Positions 35,721 through 48,365 of a DNA stretch of 64,000 bases are shown piece after piece. The notes below the pieces were generated by a model. It searched no databases. It was given only the letters and a program-made list of their open reading frames with translations, and had not been told where the DNA came from. The translations under genes were made by a program, and so were the position numbers. Within the stretch, counting starts at the first letter, position 1. The number at the start of each line of letters is the position of its first letter. The DNA comes from Poecilobothrus nobilitatus (Eukaryota; Arthropoda; Insecta; Diptera; Dolichopodidae). Where the stretch lies: NCBI GenBank assembly GCA_947095535.1, contig OX352772.1, positions 319,682,018 through 319,746,017 of the forward strand, in the 5' to 3' direction.

Positions 35721-38700
35721 CCGTTATATAGTAGTTGAAAACTAAATATAATTTTTTCTCTGTATTTTCTGATGAAACCCAATACTTTAGTAATATTTGA
35801 TGTACTGATATATTGTCTTCGTCTTTTTCTTGTTTCATATTTAACGGTATTTTAATTCGAATTTTTGATTATTGTGAGAGAACCATTGAGATAAAACCAT
35901 TATTGTGAGAAAATACCTAAGGAAATTACTAAAACACAGGTCTTTTAAATCTTTATAATTGTATTACTTAAAGTTTTTTAACATACATATTTTTTTTTTT
36001 TTTTGTGTAAATTAAAATAAAACTTTTCGACATTTTTTTTTATTTACCAGTCAATAATACATTAAATATTAGTTTTTTGAATATATAAATTATTTTCATA
36101 TTATTTGTTTTTTATTTATTATTTTATTTCTTTTCTTCCTCACCATAATTCAGTTGTCTTAAATAAGGCAATAAATTATAAAAATAAACTAGAACACATA
36201 ATATTATTAAAACTCTTTTTGATTTTGTTTTCTTTAAAGGTCATCAAGAAGCGGTTCAAGTGCATACTTAACTTTAAGATCTTGTTCGAAAAAAAAGAAG
36301 ACAAAAAAAAAAAAAAAAAAAAAATAGAAATGTTGATGAAATGAAGAATAACTAATAAGTAATAACAATATGTTTGTTGTAGGTATCGTATCATCATAAG
36401 CATAACATAATAAATTTTTTTTTTTTTTTTAGAAAATATGCAGATAATATTGAAATAAAATACGTAAATATATTTTATAACATAAACAAAATAAGTGAAA
36501 CAATTTAAGAATTTATTCTTCCTGTTTATTTTTGAATAATACCATATTATATGAAGCAAATAATATTGAAAAATCCAGACTTTCAATCCAACCCTAAAAA
36601 AAAAAAAAAAAAAAATTCAAACTGTGAAGTATTTTTTTATTTTACGTCACCGCTTGAACCTTTATCATACATAGTATATACTTAAAATCTCTAAAATAGA
36701 ATTTATTATTATGTATTTATAGATATTATTTGTTTATTCCACACCTTCGCATCACACCCAAAATATTCTATTTTCTGATATTCCCATACACGTTTATGAG
36801 ATTTTTCTGTTTTTTTTTTTTTTTTGTTTATCTGCTGTAAAAAAAAAAAAATAAAAAAAAAAATGATGAAATCCATTATTTTAACTAATCTTTACGTTTC
36901 TGGTATTTTTACTAAGTGGATTTTAGCTGAGTTTATATATATTGTATAAATATAAGTGTATAAAAAAAAAGGAATCGTCAGGATGTCGCATGGATTTTCC
37001 TTCAATTTGTTTTGTTTTGTTCTTTTTTTTTTTTTTTTGTGTTTCATTTTAATGAATTATCTTAACAGGAAAGATATTAATTTAAAACGAATTATACAAC
37101 ATTAACGTTACTACAAAATAGATAATAAATAATATTATTAATATAAAACAAATATATGATGGTGTTCTTTCTTATAAATTAGTGTATCTTAAAATTTAGC
37201 TAGAGAAATAAGAATAAAAGACAAAATAACATAATATAACAAGATGAAGACTGAATGTCTTGTTTTTAATCGATGACGATTCAATGATTATTTTGAATGG
37301 TATTGTAATAATTTGAATCTTTTAAACTATTTAACTCACATATTATACTGAGGTGCATGACATTAGTTTGTGTGTTAAAGTAAATAAATTTTAATTTTTA
37401 TTTGTATTTTTTTTTTTCACCTTTCCACTTTAAAATCTAATTATGAACAATTTATTCTAATATTTTCTATTTTTTGGCCGACCGTAATTTTTACACCGAC
37501 ATTTAACTTCAAACTGCAAGACGATTTACTTTTTAAATTTATTTTTTTATTTGACAAATTTTACTAAAGTTGATTTTTTGAAGAACCTCAGCGAATACTA
37601 CTGAATTATTTGTTAGGATTAAGAAAATGGAATTTACCATTTTTTTTTAAGTCTCAGACGAAAACTTTAAAATTATACATGGTCTACGATATTACACAAA
37701 ACCACCTCTCTTAAAATCAAACTTAAGAATGGCAGCTTAAATATCAATTTACAGGTTGATTTTAGAGGTAAGGATATGTGAAGGATGTTTGAGAATTTAC
37801 CATTATAGTGATGGAATTACTATGATAAATGGTTTCAAAATTTACTATATCGGGCACATAGGAATTACCAACTTTAGGAATACATGATGCATATATGGTT
37901 CCATAAATGCCGCGTGGGCATTATTAACAAATTTCCATAAGCTATGTTACTTATCAATTCAAATATGTAGCGATGAGTATTGAGTATCTGCCGTGTTCCT
38001 TGTTTCTTGTTGCACAATTTGAAACATTATATGTATTAACTGTTTCATTTCTACAAAGTATATAAGTGATGTGGTCCAACTGTACAGTGATGGTTGAGTG
38101 GCATGAATATTGAGATCATCTTTTATCGTATTTCTTTATGAATAATAAAATGATAACCTTTTTTTATTTTTTGTTCATTACATTACTAAAATATAAATAT
38201 GCCGATTTTAATATTTTGAATATTTTCTTTTGATTTTTGGAATGATTTTAGTAATTGTTTATCTAATTCAATTAAACAGACAATTTTAGCTATAAATTGT
38301 CATTAAATTGGATTCTAAAAGGGATCATCGTAAATTTCACTGTTGCAAAAGTATAATTTAGAAAAAACTATAAACTTCCATAAAAATGTATCATCACCAC
38401 AGTATCAATCCTATCACTCGCTTATTTCATATTATTAATTATGTCTCCATTAATGGATCACAATACCTACTTAAAAATTATACAAAGCCTTCTAGAACAC
38501 TTTAAGTAGGTAAATGTTTAAAAAAAATATTATAGTTTCAATATTATATATTATAATTTCAAAAATATTATAGTTATTATAGTTTCAATTTTTCAGGCAG
38601 TCCATGTACGATCATCGTACATACGATCATCTATTCGTGTCTCTATTTATAATACTTTTCCACCGTTTATGTCTTCAGATGGAGAAATTAAATTTTAACC

Positions 38701-39946
38701 ATGGATAGTCTCTCATAAAAAAAATTTATTTTGTAAAACAAAATTTTTATATCGGTTCACTCATTATGGAACAACGTTAGAAATCCTTCTACTTTTATTT
38801 CACCCTTCAATGTTGCAAAAAGGGCTATTTTAAAATATTTATAACTCAAGTCCTACTGACTATTTTTCAATGTAACCAATGTTTCTATTTCAGATCTTTA
38901 AACAGATAAGTTAACTGAGAAAACAACAACTCCCTGTTTAAAACCTATTGATGTTGTTGGGTGTTGGTGTTAAATTTATTTGGTTTTATACATTCTACAT
39001 TGTTTAAATATTTTGTGAAAGATATAGCAATATTTGATAAGCAACAATAAACATTCGGAGGAAAATATCTTTTATAGTACCTAATAACAATTTCAAAATA
39101 TTGTAAAATATAAAATTTAGAAAAAAAATCTGATTTTTGGTTCGTTCAATGTTTCAGAAGTTTTTTAATATAATTTATAAAAGATATTTGATCATTGATT
39201 ATATTTTCCAAAACGCTTTCACTTCCAGTACGCGTTATTTTGTCTTTTATAATTTTTTCCTTTGACTTTTTTTTCAAAAAAATCATTGTACAAAAATATG
39301 CTCTAATTTTATTAGAAGGGAGAACCCCTTATTACACTCTAAAATAATCTTAAAAAAAGAAAATTCAAATAAAAACTTATACTTAAAGATTGATTTATGA
39401 TCTGTGATGTTATTTGGTACTCTGATTATGTATACGTATATACAAGGTTGTAAGTTTTAGGAAAATTTTTGTTTGTGTTTTGTTTGTTTTTTGATAAATT
39501 TAGAAAAGTGGAACTATAAATCTTAATTTCATGAATTTTTAAATGAAAAAATCAGACTTCTTAAATATTTATTTATAAGTAAAAACAACATTCAACTTTT
39601 TTTTTTGTTTGAATAAATTACAACTGAACTAGAAAAATCATATTGAACCGGATTGAATCTAATGCATTTTAATTTATGGGTATTTTAGGTGACATTATGT
39701 AGTGGCTGAAATGTCTTCTTTTTTTTTTTTTTCAAATAAAGGTTAAGTTCAATCTACTTATTTATGTTTAATTAGATTCATTTTAATTAAAAATTAAATT
39801 TAAATAACATACTATTTAAGATGGATGAGTTTTTAATTAAAAAAAATGTGAAAAAGAAAATCTTTATTAAGAAAATTTCTCTGACATGTTTTAGAATTTA
39901 AGTCAAGATTTAAGTAACTACCAAGTTAAGTACCAAGATATATGAT
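35721..39946. other. AT-rich region, no gene assigned
   Basis: Contains A22 at 36303-36324, A20 at 36596-36615 and many T runs. From about 37690 to 38150 the sequence is more balanced (for example ATGCCGCGTGGGCATTATTA) but has no long frame. A 19-nt palindrome is at 38604-38622. Confidence 0.5.
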
Positions 39947-40345
39947 TATACCTTTATGAACATAGTTCAAGAGTATAATTAATAATATTGACATTATGTT
40001 TGTGAGACTTTAAAAGAGACATATATATATTATGTGGAAAAGTATATATTATATTCTTACTCAAAATGGAATTCTGTGTCAATTTAGGCAATATCTCGTC
40101 TGTCTGTCCGTTTGCACGAAAACAATAATAAAGTTTCAATTCTGAAATTTTTACCATTTCATATTTATAAAATTGTTAGTTCGGTTCTATTATAGGAATT
40201 CAGCCCGTTCGACCGGCGGATTCGAGTATCTGCCATACAAGGGTATCTAACATTTTGCGAAATGTCAAAATACTTAGAAATGGTATCTAACATTTTGCGA
40301 AATGTCAAATACTTATCTTTAAGAAAAGTGGGAATCTTCCAATGA
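39947..40345 (+). mobile_element. DINE-1/mini-me-like repeat, truncated
   Basis: Starts TATACCTTTATGAACATAGT then CAAGAGTATAAT, matching the left terminus at 60977. It carries a short GTCTGTCTGTCC tract (40098-40110), AAATTGTTAGTTCGG and GGATTCGAGTATCTGCCATA blocks, then a 40-bp tandem duplication (40242 and 40282). The remaining internal units are missing. It abuts a minus-strand SINE-B copy. Confidence 0.6.
40242..40320. repeat. Tandem duplication, 40-bp period
   Basis: GGTATCTAACATTTTGCGAA begins at 40242 and again at 40282. Both are followed by ATGTCAAA(A)TACTTA. Two copies with one indel. Confidence 0.85.
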
Positions 40346-40359
40346 AAAGACACCAAAAA

Positions 40360-40708
40360 TACCTCACCTCCTTAATAGTTTCAGATTCTTATTCATAAAC
40401 CCATCTCTCTCTTTATAGTCAATATAAACCGATGAAATCCCTAAATGCCTACGTAGTATACTATAATACTCCCTGGATAAGAAAGGATTGGAGAAAGATC
40501 CGGAAACATTGAATTGGAAAGTGGGATTGTACTCGAACAATGAATTCCTGTATTATTATTAAAATTTTATAGCAGTGACGAAAATGCCATCAACACTTAC
40601 AACATGTAGTAGTGTGTAACATCTTCATACTTAAGGTAATAATTGATAGCAAATCTGCTGTAGAATCGATTGAAAGGCTTGTAACTTAACCAATAACGAC
40701 ATGAGCCA
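40360..40708 (-). repeat. SINE-B copy 3
   Basis: On the minus strand it begins GGCTCATGTCGTTATTGGTT (tRNA-like head, A-box region), then AAGCCTTTCAATCGATTC, the ATTACCTTAAG and TACTACATGTTG body blocks, CCAATTCAATGTTTCCGGAT, and AAGAATCTGAAACTATTAAG near 40362. Head and body are both represented, though diverged. It sits next to the DINE-1-like repeat, which may mark its insertion point. Confidence 0.75.
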
Positions 40709-41795
40709 GATAAATATATTATTTACAGCGATCTTTAGTTCTAAAAAGTTAATTTACGGTAAAAGTTAGTTTTAAGAAGTTAAAGCATATTTATATTAAG
40801 TGCATAATACTCAATAGGTTAGGTTAGAGAATGCCTTAGGTTAAAATATCACTGTTGAAAAAAATTTCATTTGAACTCTGTAAAATTGTATATAGAAGAA
40901 AGATTGGTGTATATCTTGGTATAAAAATAAATTTGAATTTGAATAAGATAATAAAAACAAACTAACAAAATAAACCCATTGTTAATGCAATTAAATTTTT
41001 CTTTTCAAATCTGGAAAATGAATATTTAATACTTTTCTATTATTCTGTATATAAATAAAAAAATTTGAAGTCATTTTTAATTATTTTTTTATTTCGGACT
41101 GCCGTTCGTTAACTTTATATTTTTTTAATACACGTCCTTTATTTTTTTCTTAGTTAATTTTAGATAATCAAATGAAATTTTAAGTCAATTTAAATTCAAT
41201 ATATGTATAGTTTTGTAATTCCTTTTACTAAATATTTCTAGAACATATGGTATTATTTTTAAAATCTTAAAGACAATGTCTTCATTAAAAAGTTATGATA
41301 ATTTACTTTTAAAACAAAAAAAAATGAAATGGATATTTTTGTTTACAAATAAATTTTTTTTTTTCCTAATCATTTTTGTTTTTGCATAAATGAAAATAAA
41401 ACCAATAAATAAATACACTGTATATAAAATTTATCAAAAAAAAAAGAGTTTAACCTATTAAAAAATAAGTTTTCTTTTTTAATTATTTTAAGAAAAACTT
41501 TTATAAAATAAAAACAACGTAAAATCTAAGTAATAAAAAATGAAGTAATCATTTTTTTTTTTGTATAAAGTCCGTGAACTAAACCTCGATACGATACGAT
41601 GAGGCATTTATTCTTTATTGTTGCTTCTATATAATATAATAGGTATATATATATATATTATATACATATATTTTTTATTTGATTTGGATATATATATTAA
41701 TTTATAATGGCGAATATATAAAAGCGCTTTCTACATGTAACAACTTAGGATGAAAGTTCTTATAAGACTGAAGTGAACAAATGAATAAAATTTTC
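40709..41795. other. AT-rich non-coding stretch
   Basis: Filler with TA-rich simple sequence near 41640-41690. No gene is seen. Confidence 0.5.
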
Positions 41796-42600
41796 TGACT
41801 CATGACGTAGTGGTTATAAGTCGTCAGCCTTTCAATCGGAAGGTTTTGGTTTTCAACTTCACATAACATCAGATAAAGAAAAAAATAACTATAATTATAA
41901 TAATACATTATGTGATATGAGCTACTACAGTAAAGCTAATTTGGTTACCTCATGTAATCCATCTCATAATTCAATGATAGCCTTGACTCTGTAGCAAATT
42001 GTAATAATAATAATAAATAATACGAATAATATTAGCTGCTATTATAGGGAAGTGAACAATTGCCTTCAATTATTATCTGATGCACGAAAGTATTTTATAC
42101 AACAGCATGCATGTTGTAACTATTGATGACATCTTCGTCACATATAATAAAATAGTAATGATACTAGGCGTATTCATTATTCTCTTACAGTGCCAATCTC
42201 CAATTCAATGTTTCCCAAATCTTGTCTTATTCTCTCCTATATACCTACTACAAAGCCAATAGTAACTAGCGTTTCTAGATAGGAGTTGCATTCCATCATA
42301 TTGGGTACACTTATCTTATTTTTGAATAGTCGAAAAACAAACTTTTTTTCCTTTGCTCCTTAAATTGTAATAATTGAAAAAAACATCAAGAGATTCTATA
42401 TAGGTTTACATCATATATGAAATTTTTACTTACTTAACTCATGTCCGCATGTATCCCGAATAATGGGATGGACATCCTATATTATTGTTTTATTATTGTT
42501 TGTATAGAGTTAAATGATTCTACTGGATAGTAGGAAGATAGTAAGAATGATAATTTAGAAAAGAAGAGTTCTTGTTTTAATAGGCTATCTTGATTAAGTA
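41796..42600 (+). repeat. SINE-B copy 4 with tRNA-like head
   Basis: The head reads TGACTCATGACGTAGTGGTT (A-box-like TGACGTAGTGG at 41803-41813), CAGCCTTTCAATCGGAAGG (anticodon-arm-like), then a degenerate B box GGTTTTCAACTT (about 41848-41859). The body follows from about 42060: TTGCCTTCAATTATTATCTG, AAATAGTAATGATACTAGGC, TCCAATTCAATGTTTCCC. The GTAAGAATG-like 3' block is at about 42540-42600, separated by roughly 220 bp of unrelated sequence. It is the best head of the family in this window, but internally interrupted. Confidence 0.7.
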
Positions 42601-44374
42601 TGGCGTTAACCTGATTTAAAAGAATTTTAGCTGGTAAATTTTTCAAATTTAGCTTTTTAAGTTTTGGCTTTGATTTTGTTTGAGATGACCATAAAGAATT
42701 TTATTGAAAAGACAAAGGCCTTATAGCTAAATGCTAATGAAGATGTGAAGATAATTTTGGATGTTCAACTAAAAATAGGAAAATTGATATATAATAGGAA
42801 GCTTGATATCTGTTTAAAAATTTTATATAGATATGGCGGCATATTTTACGACTGCATTTCACAATTCTTTCTCATTTACTTCGACATCTGTCTATATTTA
42901 GAATATTTAATGATTCCAACTTTTCAAAAATACATTAGAAAAAGAGACTTTATTTAGTTGATAACAAACAGGTTCAAGATTTTGACAGGTTTATAGGGAG
43001 TTCAAAATTTTTACCAGTTTACAGGTCATAGAATAAGAACAGATCTTACCCTACACACCTTATTAATATTTTCTAATTTAAGTGCATTAACTCTAATTTA
43101 AGTGCACATACATAATTTTCTACAATAAAAATGCAATACAGAAAAGAGATAAATAATTTGAAGAAAACAGTTAATGTATATATATAGCTATTCTCTCATA
43201 ACAAGTGAAATTCAAACGAATATCAAAAAACAACTAAATTTACCAAAATATGTATGTATGTAGACAGCGGTTTCTTTTTTTGCTTTTTCGAATTGTAAAT
43301 ATTAAAAAATAGTAAAGTCGTCACGCGTGGAAACGCATTATGAAAGAAATAAAGAAAAACAACACTCGATGTGCTCTAAACTATTGTAAAAATTTTAAAT
43401 ATTTACAAAATAAGAGCAAAAAAAAAAAAAAAAGAAATATTTTAAATTTAACTGATGCATTCTATTCAGAATTTGTTTATATACAAAAAAACAAGGAAAC
43501 AACTTGAAACTAATAAGAAAAGAATAAAGGAATGAAATGGCAGTTTTGTTTATAAAATTTGCACGAACTAAGCAGAAAAACTTTGTTTTCCTTTTCTTTT
43601 TTATTTTCAATCAAAAGTCCATAAAGAACGGAAAAAATAATTTTAAAGAAAAATTTAAAAAAAAAAAAAAATGCAAAATATCTCATGTTCGTTCTTTTCT
43701 TTTTTGTATAATGTACTCTAGAATCTTTATTATAAAATTCAGCTGTAAAGCTGATCATATTTCGTTTGAAGAAAAATTGAGAAACCATACTGAGAGTAAT
43801 AAAAAAATTGAATTACAACTTTTATGTTTTGTAAAGCAAATGCTTTAAGTTAAAATTTCGTTATAGAAGAAAATTAATTTTTTTTTTTTTTTTATTTGAA
43901 ATTTTACCTTAAAAATTAAAAGAGCAGATGTTGGATAAGATCTGTTCTATGTGTAAATAAAATTAAAATAAAATTAACCTTAAAAAATAATATATAAAAT
44001 GGATTTTTATTTTTTTGAATTCTTTTATTTAGCTCGGTTTATCTTGAACTAACGAATTTTGGAAACTCAAATAATTGAATCTTTAATCAAACTTGTCATC
44101 ATTTTAACGAGATGAAATTTTCAGATTAATCATGAATTGATTTTAATATAATAAAACCCCCCCTAAAACAATTAATAAATAGTTAACTATTCCTACTATA
44201 AATTGTCAAAAAATTATAAAACTAGAATAGATTGTCATAGGAAGTTCGAAAAAAGTATTTAAAATATTGATATAAAAATATTTCTAAGTATAAATTGCAG
44301 GATAATTTCTGTAAAAGTCTTCATGATTTTGAAAATGTACGATGATGTTGAGAGGCATTGCCTTTTCTATTAAG
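42601..44374. other. AT-rich non-coding stretch
   Basis: No recognisable protein. The open frames around 43400-43850 overlap each other on both strands and are lysine/phenylalanine-rich products of A/T runs. A CpG-bearing patch lies near 43319-43340 (GTCGTCACGCGTGGAAACGC). Confidence 0.5.
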
Positions 44375-44775
44375 GTGGTGACGATGTTCAATGTCCACGA
44401 CGTCTCTCACAACCTGTTGACGTTTAAGTAAACAAAAATATGTGTACGATTTACTTAAGTTTAAGAAGAACATTAATATCTTTCTTCAAAATATTCCTCC
44501 AAATTTTCCTACCTATCCTCCATAATCAAAATTTCCTAATTCTAAATTCCCCAATTATCCTTCCCACATCCCTATCCACAAAACCAAACTGTACATTTTT
44601 ATTAAATTAATTTGAATAATTGTTTCCATCCTAAAGTTTTGTTTTAAAAGGGGGGTGGTTTTGGTTGGTTAGAGTCCAACACTATCCTGAGGAAGCACGT
44701 GCAGTTCCTCTTGGTGTTTTCCTCTTTCGAGTTTTCCATCAACCCTCGTAAAACAAAAAAAAAAAAAAAAAACAA
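44375..44775 (+). mobile_element. Poly-A tailed retroelement 3' end
   Basis: A balanced-composition block reads TATCCTCCATAATC..., ACCAAACTGTACATTTTT, CATCCTAAAGTTTTG, GGTTGGTTAGAGTCC, GAGGAAGCACGTGCAGTTCC and CATCAACCCTCGTAAAAC, then an uninterrupted A run to about 44771. A 3' poly-A tail and a second copy at 28791-28925 suggest a LINE 3' UTR or an L1-style mobilised SINE. The 5' boundary is not clear and no ORF is present. Confidence 0.5.
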
Positions 44776-46046
44776 AGTAGAATATCATTTATGTGTCCTA
44801 ACAAAAAGCGCCAAGCGATTGATTATTAATTTATTGTCTACTTTATAGGGTGTTCGATATTTTTTATTAAACATGAAAAATAAAATCTTTAAATTAAATA
44901 GAGAATTTTGTTTTAATTTTTTTATTTTTATTTTTCTTTCGATTTGAACTACAAGATTTTTAGAATTTTAAAGGTAAATTTTGAAATACATTCGTTATTT
45001 TAAAAATTTTTTTCTAAATTACAACAAAGCAGAGCTACCTATAAGAATCATCAAAAAATATTGAGGTGTTGTGAAACGCAACTTTCAAAGCGACACTTAA
45101 AACCAGGCGAACATTGGGTTACCATCTTTAGGATAGCGTTTGCATAAAAATTGAATTATATTATCCTTAAATTCTATTCGTCGATAATCATTTATAAAAA
45201 GATTCAAGACGAATTGGTATAGTAGCTGTTTACATTATTTTATTATAAAAAATTTAAAATTAAAATTTATTGATAACATTATGATAATATACATACACGT
45301 ATCATGTACAGCTGTTTTAGTAACCAAAACTGTTAAGGCTATTAATTTTTTTCTGTTAGAGGTCTTATTTAATTTGCGTTTTGCTAAAATTACTGAAAAA
45401 ATCAAAATATTTCGAAGTAATTCACTTTTCCGTTTTCATCATTCCATACCATTATGCAATTAATTTGTTTCTATTAGTGCAATATTTAATTCCCATATCT
45501 AATTAAAGTACTGCTCTATTGTTTCAATAAGTTAACATCATGTTATATATTAATTAACATTAAATATTCATTTTAAATAAATTTTTATAACTAGCTAGTA
45601 GGTATAAACAAGTAAATTACAGAAACTTTATGATTATGATACAATAAATGTAAAATTTATCATGTAATTTCTTAAAATCACAAACTTTACATAAACGTAA
45701 AGTAAAGAGCATAATCTTTCATTATAAGAAGAAAAATCATAGTTTTAATAGAAAGTTTTCAATAAAGATTTTCTTCACGTAACACGCAAACAATTTTCTT
45801 TTCTTATATACGTTATCCTAAAGAAAGACACAAAATCTTTTTTTTATTTTTATTTATTTTTTGAATTACTGCTGCATTTTTATTTACGATTTCCTTCCTA
45901 ATGAAGATCAATAAATTATTTTACTTTAAAATTTAAATAGTTATAGACACCTATTAAAGTTGTATAATTTCCTTGTAAAGTGTTCAGAATTGATTCTATT
46001 ACAATAATTTTTCACTTCTTAAGAGAACGTGATGTTGTACATATTA
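44776..46046. other. AT-rich non-coding stretch
   Basis: Filler. A TATAGGGTGTTCG phrase at about 44845 resembles a Tc1/mariner MITE end but has no partner. No gene is seen. Confidence 0.5.
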
Positions 46047-46826
46047 GGTACCATGAAATAACTCCTTAAGAAATAATTCCACAACCCAAAAATTTATTAA
46101 TTCCGCAAAAATTTGATTTTTTGATGCGGGAGTTATGTGAATTTGTGCGAATTTATTTCATTTCTATTTTGCAGATTTATTTTATATATAATTTTTTTTA
46201 TTTTTACTCTATTTTATCAAAATTACCTTAACCAATATGTGTATATGTGAGATTCGTCGAATCCTGATTTTGTAAGTAACTCGAACACCCTCCTTATTAA
46301 TTTTTTTCATACATACTTCAAGATTAAAGTATTTCAAATAGCAGTGACTACGGCTGTAAACTCCTGCTAAACAAATTATTACAACCCTGATTTTGTAGTC
46401 AACTCTAAAATCTCTTCTTATTATTTTTTTCATATAATATTATATTATATACCATTGGTATAAATGCAAGATTTTGATTTAGGAGGGAATTTACAGTTAA
46501 AATTCTTTATATATGTATATTTCGTTATTTTCATAACGTATGTATTTCTATCTATAATTATAAAATCTACAAAATCTCAAATTTCTATCTATAAATTTCA
46601 AATTTGCCGCTTTATTTTCTTTATTTCCGATAACACCTCAAAAATTTAAATTAAAAAAGAAAATATGATTTATATAATTTTTATTTGGCAGGCTTATTTC
46701 CTTTTGAGCGGAGTTCTTTCAGAAAAACTGGGGACTTATTTTATTATGAAATAACACCGAAATTGATGCAAAATTATTTCATTTCTTGATGCGGACTTAT
46801 TTCTTAATGAGTTTTTTCATGCTGCC
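46047..46826. mobile_element. Inverted-repeat DNA element, 780 bp
   Basis: The left end (46047-46080) and the complement of the right end (46826-46793) match at 29 of 34 positions without gaps. The shared core is CTTAAGAAATAA-like within ATGAAAtAACTCcTTAAG. Subterminal TTATTTCATTTC and GATGCGG motifs occur on both sides. The middle has two degenerate direct units with CCTGATTTTGTAagtAACTC (about 46260 and 46387), recalling the 7424-8727 array. No transposase. A matching target duplication was not found. Confidence 0.6.
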
Positions 46827-47337
46827 GTGCTTACTATAGCATTTATAATAAAAATATATCGCATGATACAATTTTATGTCGCGTAAGAAGTTTTATTTTG
46901 TTTTGTGTAAAAAATTTCGTGTTATAAACACGTAATTTTACAATTTGCGTTTTTAAGACCGTAAATTTAAATTGAACATAAATTATAACATGTTTTATTA
47001 TTTAGACAGATAAAATTTTTAGGTCCTGTGGTAAATAAATAAATAAAATACAATTTTTTATAAATTTAGTTTTTATAGTTTAGTTTGGTATTTTTTTTTT
47101 AAATCGGTATTTGCAAAAATGTCGATGAAATAGAAATTATAGATATTAAATTGCAAAAATATTTTAGTTTTTGACATTAAAATAAATTTTGCATGTTAAA
47201 TGGTTCTGAAATGTACAGTCAATAAATTTTAATCAAAAAAATTAAATCATATCGGCCTAAATATTTATTAAACTATGACAATAAAAGTTTCTATTCTGTC
47301 TGATTTAAAGTAAAACAAATACTTCTTTTAATATTAA
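46827..47337. other. AT-rich spacer
   Basis: Non-coding. No feature is seen. Confidence 0.45.
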
Positions 47338-48078
47338 CGAAAGCTAACTGTAAAACCAAAGGTTTTTAAAGGTGCACATTTTCCAAAAGTGAATAAAAAG
47401 AATATATTGTTCCTTTAGAATTTGTAAAAGATTCTAGAATTATTTGTGTAAAAAAAAATTGTTAAAAATCAAGAAGCGCTTTGTTCAATTCTAAGTAAAC
47501 CCTATACAATTAAGAAAAACTTATTATATTTTAAACTTAGAAAAACATATTTAAAAATATTTAATTTTGAATTGGATGTTTTAATTTTTTTCCTTTTACT
47601 TTCAAAAATCTAGAAACGAGTGCATAAGTTACAAGTGCCTGAAAAGAGAAAATTTTCGATTTTCGACCCCTAATAGTTTTTAAACAATGGTTGGTACAAA
47701 ATAAATTTTTCAGCTAACTTAAGCTAATTTTGAAACGTCTCTCTTCTTTCAAAATTTCTAAAAGCCTGTCGGAGTTATGAAGAAAGCAAAATGTTACAAA
47801 ATTTTGTCTTCACATAACGGTAAATTTAATTACTAAATTTCGAAAAATTGTAGTTATAATTGTAGTTTCAATACAGCCGTAATAGGAGTTCGAGTGAGCT
47901 ACATAGATACTACATAGATACTTACGGGACTTGTTAATGGATAAAATTTCATTAACCATTAACAAGTCCCGTAGCAGAGCTTTAACGTTGTAAAAGTATT
48001 GTGAACAGATAGACAAACGTACAAAGTGAAATTAATACGCAATTTTTTCAAACTGTTTTTGAAAAATGTGTTAAAAAG
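47338..48078 (+). repeat. R2 dispersed repeat, copy with head and tail
   Basis: It shows the R2 start block AAAACCAAAGGTTTTTAAAG then GTGCACATTTTCCAAAAGTG, a TTCGACCCCTAATAG block, TTTTGTCTTCACATAACGGT, and the tail GACAAACGTACAAAGTGAAA then TTTTTTCAAACTG. The same order occurs at 51483-52313 and 60228-60970. The middle (GCTCCATAACGGGTGGG) is missing and replaced by a segment with an 18-bp hairpin (47923-47973). Confidence 0.6.
47923..47973. repeat. Perfect 18-bp inverted repeat
   Basis: TACGGGACTTGTTAATGG (47923-47940) and its exact reverse complement (47956-47973) flank a 15-nt loop. It could form a hairpin in RNA or DNA. Its function is unknown. Confidence 0.85.
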
Positions 48079-48365
48079 AATGATAAAAGTATGTATAATA
48101 AAATAAAATAAAATACAATTTTAAATACGGAAATAATTTTGAAGTTAAAAATAAAAAAAAAGTAGATATGTTTGAAATGAAGACGGAAATAGCAGTGGAG
48201 CTCTAAACGAGCTTGAGTTGAAAGGACTCTCAAAATGACTTTTAAGATCTAAAGAGGATCTTAAAGTTTTTTAATCATTTTTTTTAAAAACACAAAGTCA
48301 TATAAATCATTTTTCGTTAAATAAAGAAATTTTTAATTAATTAATATTTCACAATTTTATATTAA

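Noticed and set aside
36176..36586. Longest open frame, 136 codons on the minus strand
   Set aside because: Phe/Tyr/Ile-rich with long homopolymers made by A/T runs. A similar frame overlaps on the other strand and no domain is recognisable.
43395..43848. Three overlapping frames of 71-103 codons on both strands
   Set aside because: Mutually overlapping Lys/Phe-rich frames driven by A and T runs.
44838..44870. TATAGGGTGTTCG as a Tc1/mariner MITE end
   Set aside because: No inverted partner within several kilobases.
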